From NCBI GenBank assembly GCA_947296835.1, contig CAMYQS010000073.1:1-7113 (forward strand): a DNA stretch of 7,113 nucleotides, read 5' to 3'. The notes below the pieces were generated by a model. It was not told where the DNA came from, searched no databases, and worked only from the letters and a program-made list of their open reading frames with translations. This document shows, piece by piece, positions 5,696 to 7,113 of this stretch. This DNA is from an uncultured Atopostipes sp. (lineage in GTDB: Bacteria; Bacillota; Bacilli; Lactobacillales; Carnobacteriaceae_A). The position numbers were made by a program, and so were the translations under genes. Each line of letters opens with the position of its first letter. Position 1 is the stretch's first letter.

Positions 5696-6415
5696 TCAAA
5701 AAAAGTAATAGCTTCTATTACCAAAATACCCAATTATAATAAAGACGATTAAAATAACAAGATATAATGCACCGAACTTTAATCGTTTCTGTTTAGGGTT
5801 ATTGCTAGCGTTTACTGTTGACACAGCATACATAGCTAGATATCCCCCTACTAAGCCTCCGATATGACCAGCATTATCCACTGAGCCACTAAATAAGCCG
5901 AAGACTACATTTATTAATATTAACACAAAATAATTCTTTGATAAGTCCTGAATTCCTCTTTGATATGGATAAAGCTTAGCTAATACTAACGTTGAGGCAA
6001 ATAATCCAAAAATTGCGGTACTTGCACCTGCTGAAATAGCCGAACTAAACGCGAAACTCGTCGCATTTCCCAATAAATCACTGAATAACAGCAATAAAAA
6101 ATAACGAAAGTGTCCGATAATTTTTTCGATTTGCATGCCTAAAAAATAAATAATTAAAGCATTCATGATTAAATGAGTGGATCCAATGTGTAAAAATGCT
6201 GGTGTAATTAAACGCCACCAATCACCAGAAACAATCGATAAATTAAATTTAGCACCATATTTCACTAAAGTTTGCGGGTTTTCGCTTCCACCATCAATGG
6301 TCATTATTAAAAACATTAAAACGATAATGATTAGAAACCCATATGTTACAAATGGTTTCGTGCGCCAATTCAAACGCCAATTTGCTATGGTGTGGTTCAT
6401 TTTGTTTCGATTCAT
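5696..6415 (-). CDS. Rhomboid-family intramembrane serine protease (GluP/YqgP-like)
   Basis: A 239-aa polytopic membrane protein with about seven hydrophobic segments. The rhomboid core is clear: WWRLITPAFLHIGSTHLIMNALIIYFLG, with His and Asn of the H-x3-N motif at about 81 and 85, then GASTAIFGLFA with the nucleophile Ser at about 132, and NAGHIGGLVGGYL with the catalytic His at about 184. The serine motif is GAST rather than the common GASG. It lacks the long soluble N-terminal domain of B. subtilis YqgP and has only about 20 residues before TM1. The frame extends to TTG at 6443-6445, which would almost coincide with the predicted transcript start. ATG at 6413-6415 is chosen because AGAAGGAG (6423-6430) lies 7 nt upstream. 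First gene of the rhomboid-glcK-rhodanese operon. Confidence 0.93.
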   Translation of the reverse strand: MNRNKMNHTIANWRLNWRTKPFVTYGFLIIIVLMFLIMTIDGGSENPQTLVKYGAKFNLSIVSGDWWRLITPAFLHIGSTHLIMNALIIYFLGMQIEKIIGHFRYFLLLLFSDLLGNATSFAFSSAISAGASTAIFGLFASTLVLAKLYPYQRGIQDLSKNYFVLILINVVFGLFSGSVDNAGHIGGLVGGYLAMYAVSTVNASNNPKQKRLKFGALYLVILIVFIIIGYFGNRSYYFF

Positions 6416-6454
6416 AAGGCAGCTCCTTCTATTCTCGACAGTCAATCCTAAACA

Positions 6455-6463
6455 ATTATAGCA
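6455..6463 (-). promoter_or_regulatory. Extended -10 promoter of the rhomboid-glcK-rhodanese operon
   Basis: On the minus strand TGCTATAAT (6455-6463) is a perfect extended -10 element. No good -35 lies 16-18 nt upstream, as is common with extended -10 promoters. The start near 6448 leaves a leader of about 32 nt containing the SD. It is divergent from the rpmG promoter. Confidence 0.65.
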
Positions 6464-6502
6464 TAATTATTTGAATGAATTTAATTATTTAGTGAAAAAT
6501 AC

Positions 6503-6531
6503 TAGAATAAATATCAATATCGTGTTATTCT
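6503..6531 (+). promoter_or_regulatory. Promoter of rpmG
   Basis: TAGAAT (6503-6508), a 17-nt spacer and TATTCT (6526-6531), with TG one base upstream of the -10 (extended -10). The predicted start near 6538 gives a leader of about 54 nt to the ATG. The rest of the 176-bp region between the rhomboid and rpmG starts is AT-rich with no other recognisable signal. Confidence 0.55.
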
Positions 6532-6591
6532 ATTAATCGCAAGTATTTACTAAATAGTAGATATAAACTTTTCTGATTTGGAGGGAACAGC

Positions 6592-6744
6592 ATGCGCGTA
6601 AACATTACATTAGAATGTACAGAATGTGGTGAACAAAACTACATTTCTACAAAAAACAGACAAACAAATGACCAACGTTTAGAAATGATGAAATACTGCC
6701 CACGTGAGCGTAAACAAACGTTACACCGTGAGACTAAAAAATAA
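6592..6744 (+). CDS. rpmG: 50S ribosomal protein L33
   Basis: A 50-aa basic ribosomal protein: MRVNITLECTECG at the start, then NYISTKNR and the C-terminal KQTLHRETKK, all typical of L33. The zinc ribbon is incomplete: Cys9 and Cys12 form one CxxC and Cys36 is present, but the fourth position holds Glu39 (YCPRERK), so three of four ligands remain. This resembles the main staphylococcal L33 from memory and is probably a form that does not need zinc. The start is ATG with GGAGGG (6580-6585) six nt upstream. It is monocistronic, convergent with the PBP gene, with a hairpin-rich 3' untranslated region ending in a shared terminator. Confidence 0.97.
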   Translation: MRVNITLECTECGEQNYISTKNRQTNDQRLEMMKYCPRERKQTLHRETKK

Positions 6745-6760
6745 GTCAAATAAAGTAGAC

Positions 6761-6837
6761 ACGCTGATTGACAAGTTCGAAGGACGAAGACAGAAGCGTA
6801 GTTGCACTTATGCTTATAAGAGATTTATGAATCTCTT
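6761..6837 (+). other. Hairpin-rich 3' region of the rpmG transcript
   Basis: Between the rpmG stop and the terminator the RNA can form AAGCGTAG/TTATGCTT (6794-6801 with 6808-6815, 6-nt loop, two wobbles) and a perfect 8-bp hairpin AAGAGATT-TATG-AATCTCTT (6818-6837). An alternative pairs ACGCT (6761-6765) with AGCGT (6795-6799), which excludes the first. No coding frame with an SD is seen. It could be plain 3' UTR structure, a processed 3'-derived small RNA or an intergenic repeat; I do not recognise it. Confidence 0.4.
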
Positions 6838-6843
6838 GATAGT

Positions 6844-6877
6844 AAAAAAGATGAGATAATTTTATCTCATCTTTTTT
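6844..6877. terminator. Bidirectional terminator between rpmG and the PBP gene
   Basis: A perfect inverted repeat: AAAAAAGATGAGATAA (6844-6859) and its complement (6862-6877) with only TT between. Six T residues end the stem on either strand. It sits between the converging rpmG and PBP genes, 4 nt beyond the PBP stop. Confidence 0.95.
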
Positions 6878-6881
6878 GTTT

Positions 6882-7113
6882 CTACTCTTCAGTATTTTCT
6901 TCTTCGTTATTCGTTGAAACCTCTTCAGCGAATCTTCCCACTTTAAAGTATGCATCAAATATATCTCGACTCATTTCAATATTTGCTCGCCCCGTATTTG
7001 TACTCGGTAAATATGGTACAACTACTGCGATTGCAATTTCTGGATTATCATATGGCGCATAACCGATAAATGTTGTGTTTGTTACTTTTGTCCCGTTTTG
7101 AGGGTTTCCTCTT
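6882..7113 (-). CDS. Class B penicillin-binding protein, C-terminal fragment
   Basis: The last 76 codons of a gene entering from the right edge; the stop is TAG at 6882-6884. The translation contains GTKVTNTTFIGYAPYDNPEI, AIAVVVPYLP and a final helix MSRDIFDAYFK, which fit the end of the transpeptidase domain of monofunctional class B PBPs that cross-link peptidoglycan. The KTG-box region should lie just outside the window. The fold is followed by a loose acidic tail of about 17 residues rich in Glu and Asn (EEVSTNNEEENTEE). The position next to rpmG matches the staphylococcal PBP3 (pbpC) and Bacillus pbpA neighbourhoods from memory, but the fragment is too short to choose a symbol. The catalytic Ser, promoter and start are outside. 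Confidence 0.85.
   Translation of the reverse strand, partial: RGNPQNGTKVTNTTFIGYAPYDNPEIAIAVVVPYLPSTNTGRANIEMSRDIFDAYFKVGRFAEEVSTNNEEENTEE

Noticed and set aside
6177..6461. Plus-strand open frame of 94 codons over the rhomboid start
   Set aside because: Antisense to the conserved rhomboid core and runs through the divergent promoter.
6768..6796. TTGACA downstream of rpmG as a possible promoter
   Set aside because: Seventeen nt downstream there is CAGAAG, not a -10 element, and no gene follows on this strand.
6746..6958. Minus-strand open frame of 70 codons between rpmG and the PBP
   Set aside because: It crosses the two-way terminator and overlaps the clear PBP C-terminus in another frame; no SD or family.
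1..7113. Mobile element, CRISPR array, tRNA or rRNA genes
   Set aside because: No transposase or integrase coding, no regularly spaced repeats, no tRNA-like cloverleaf ends or rRNA segments noticed; gene content is conserved core.

Overview
The window looks like chromosomal core DNA from a low-GC Firmicute of the Bacilli. It is AT-rich by eye, with strong Shine-Dalgarno (SD) sequences (GGAGG, AAAGGAG) and textbook hairpin-plus-T-tract terminators. The PhoH-YbeY-DgkA block, YqeY/S21, a Zur-type repressor, PpsR/YqfL, a glucokinase/rhomboid/rhodanese block and L33 beside a class B PBP recall the Staphylococcaceae. I infer a Jeotgalicoccus-, Nosocomiicoccus- or Salinicoccus-like relative; this rests on gene order and remembered family sequences, not a search. 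There is no sign of phage, IS elements, CRISPR or tRNA/rRNA genes.

Layout, left to right. (1) 1-1568, minus strand: phoH, ybeY and the first 28 codons of dgkA, a tightly packed operon reading left and out of the window. (2) 1581-2638, minus: rpsU (S21) then yqeY, each followed by a terminator. rpsU has the best promoter in the window and a leader of about 135 nt rich in potential hairpins. (3) 2700-3116, minus: a stand-alone Fur-family regulator, best read as Zur. (4) 3302-4153, plus: ppsR, divergent from zur, ending in a long two-way terminator shared with (5) 4218-6415, minus: rhomboid, ROK glucokinase and a membrane-anchored rhodanese-like protein. (6) 6592-6744, plus: rpmG (L33), divergent from the rhomboid operon, with a hairpin-rich 3' region. 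(7) 6882-7113, minus: the C-terminal end of a class B penicillin-binding protein.

The theme is ribosome production and RNA maturation (YbeY, PhoH, S21, L33, perhaps YqeY), with carbon metabolism (glucokinase, PpsR), zinc homeostasis and cell-envelope functions alongside. I saw no clearly new multi-gene system. The items most worth a second look are the structured rpsU leader, the rhodanese domain lacking its catalytic cysteine, the frequent non-ATG starts in the left half, and the chain of hairpins after rpmG.
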